From assembly GCA_964543275.1 (NCBI GenBank), contig CAZIWW010000007.1:1-28847 (forward strand): a stretch of DNA of 28,847 bases. The letters are read 5' to 3'. Each line of letters starts with the position of its first letter. Within the stretch, counting starts at the first letter, position 1. A model generated the notes under the pieces. The model had not been told where the DNA came from. It saw only the letters and a program-made list of their open reading frames with translations, and ran no database searches. The position numbers and the translations under genes are program-made. This document shows, piece after piece, positions 28,724 to 28,847 of the stretch. Source of the stretch: CAZIWW01 sp964543275. GTDB lineage: Bacteria > Patescibacteriota > Minisyncoccia > Moranbacterales > UBA11712.

Positions 28724-28847
28724 ATGCCGAGGCTTGCTATTCTCTTTTGGTTTTACAAAAAACCGTTCGTGTGCAGAAATCACCTTCTCATTCTGAAAAA
28801 ATATAATCCCGACTTAAAAATATACGGGTTATACGGGGGCGACTTAA
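28724..28847 (+). CDS. 5' end of a further gene, possibly a glycosyltransferase (partial)
   Basis: An ATG 7 bp after the GT4 stop opens a frame that runs off the window: MPRLAILFWFYKKPFVCRN, then LKKYNPDLKIYGLYGGDL (41 complete codons). The 'NPDLKIYGLYGGD' style resembles glycosyltransferase-like proteins of envelope clusters, but this is weak. Close spacing makes it a member of the same operon. Confidence 0.55.
   Translation, partial: MPRLAILFWFYKKPFVCRNHLLILKKYNPDLKIYGLYGGDL

Noticed and set aside
1..28847. CRISPR array or tRNA/rRNA genes
   Set aside because: No regularly spaced identical direct repeats with unique spacers and no cloverleaf or rRNA segments were seen. The 7-bp arrays lack spacers.
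1..28847. Alternative genetic code (UGA as glycine)
   Set aside because: UGA serves as the stop of the femAB-like, ruvA, pilB and GT4 genes at positions that fit family lengths.

Overview
The window looks like a chromosomal scaffold from a candidate-phyla-radiation (Patescibacteria, probably Parcubacteria-type) bacterium, most likely a metagenome assembly. This is inferred from gene content and style, not from a marker tree. The signs are tight packing with 4-8 bp gene overlaps, TTG/GTG starts, few Shine-Dalgarno sites, a short-N-terminus MurE next to a FemAB-like transferase, a YerC/TrpR-like regulator, a two-module PilB ATPase, a degenerate DHH protein, an LTD/PKD surface protein and two 100-N scaffold gaps. 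TGA is used as a normal stop, so the standard bacterial code applies.

Layout. 1-632: tail of a transposase/integrase, then a divergent PAP2 membrane protein. 580-3749 (minus): ruvA, a FemAB/FemX-like transferase and a MurE-like ligase. 3974-4240 (plus): ribosomal protein S20, followed by a frameshifted minimal nucleotidyltransferase remnant. 4596-9857 (minus): GNAT acetyltransferase, DNA polymerase III delta, a DUF3048 lipoprotein-like protein, and a coupled pair of GT2 glycosyltransferase and multi-pass membrane protein. 9901-10430: a YerC/TrpR-like regulator gene bracketed by two nearly identical 28-bp palindromes. 10477-13778 (minus): DNA polymerase I and TsaE. 14025-15108 (minus): two unrecognised genes behind a strong promoter with three helically phased DnaA-box-like repeats. 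15336-19692 (plus): degenerate DHH protein and tandem-module type IV pilus ATPase. 19693-20203: a repeat-rich gap holding a likely structured RNA. 20204-24386 (plus): ruvB, an LTD/PKD surface protein, a fragment between gaps, and ruvC. 24640-28847 (plus): a 7TM protein, an ATP-grasp ligase fused to a retropepsin-like RimB-type domain, a second ATP-grasp enzyme, a GT4 glycosyltransferase and the start of one more gene.

How the genes fit together. Holliday-junction processing is complete (ruvA, ruvB, ruvC) but dispersed. Cell-envelope work is the main theme: MurE, FemAB, PAP2, GT2 plus membrane protein, LTD/PKD protein, and the 7TM/ATP-grasp/GT cluster, which I infer makes or modifies a peptide- or sugar-containing surface molecule. 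The YerC-like regulator probably controls itself and the membrane protein/GT2 pair.

The most unusual layer is repetitive DNA. At least ten degenerate tandem arrays with a strict 7-bp period sit inside or beside genes on the minus strand and next to rpsT. Several are read through as in-frame peptide insertions in MurE, FemAB and TsaE. A second class, inverted repeats with 37-nt arms, occupies the leaders of pilB and ruvB and ends 7-8 nt before each start codon.
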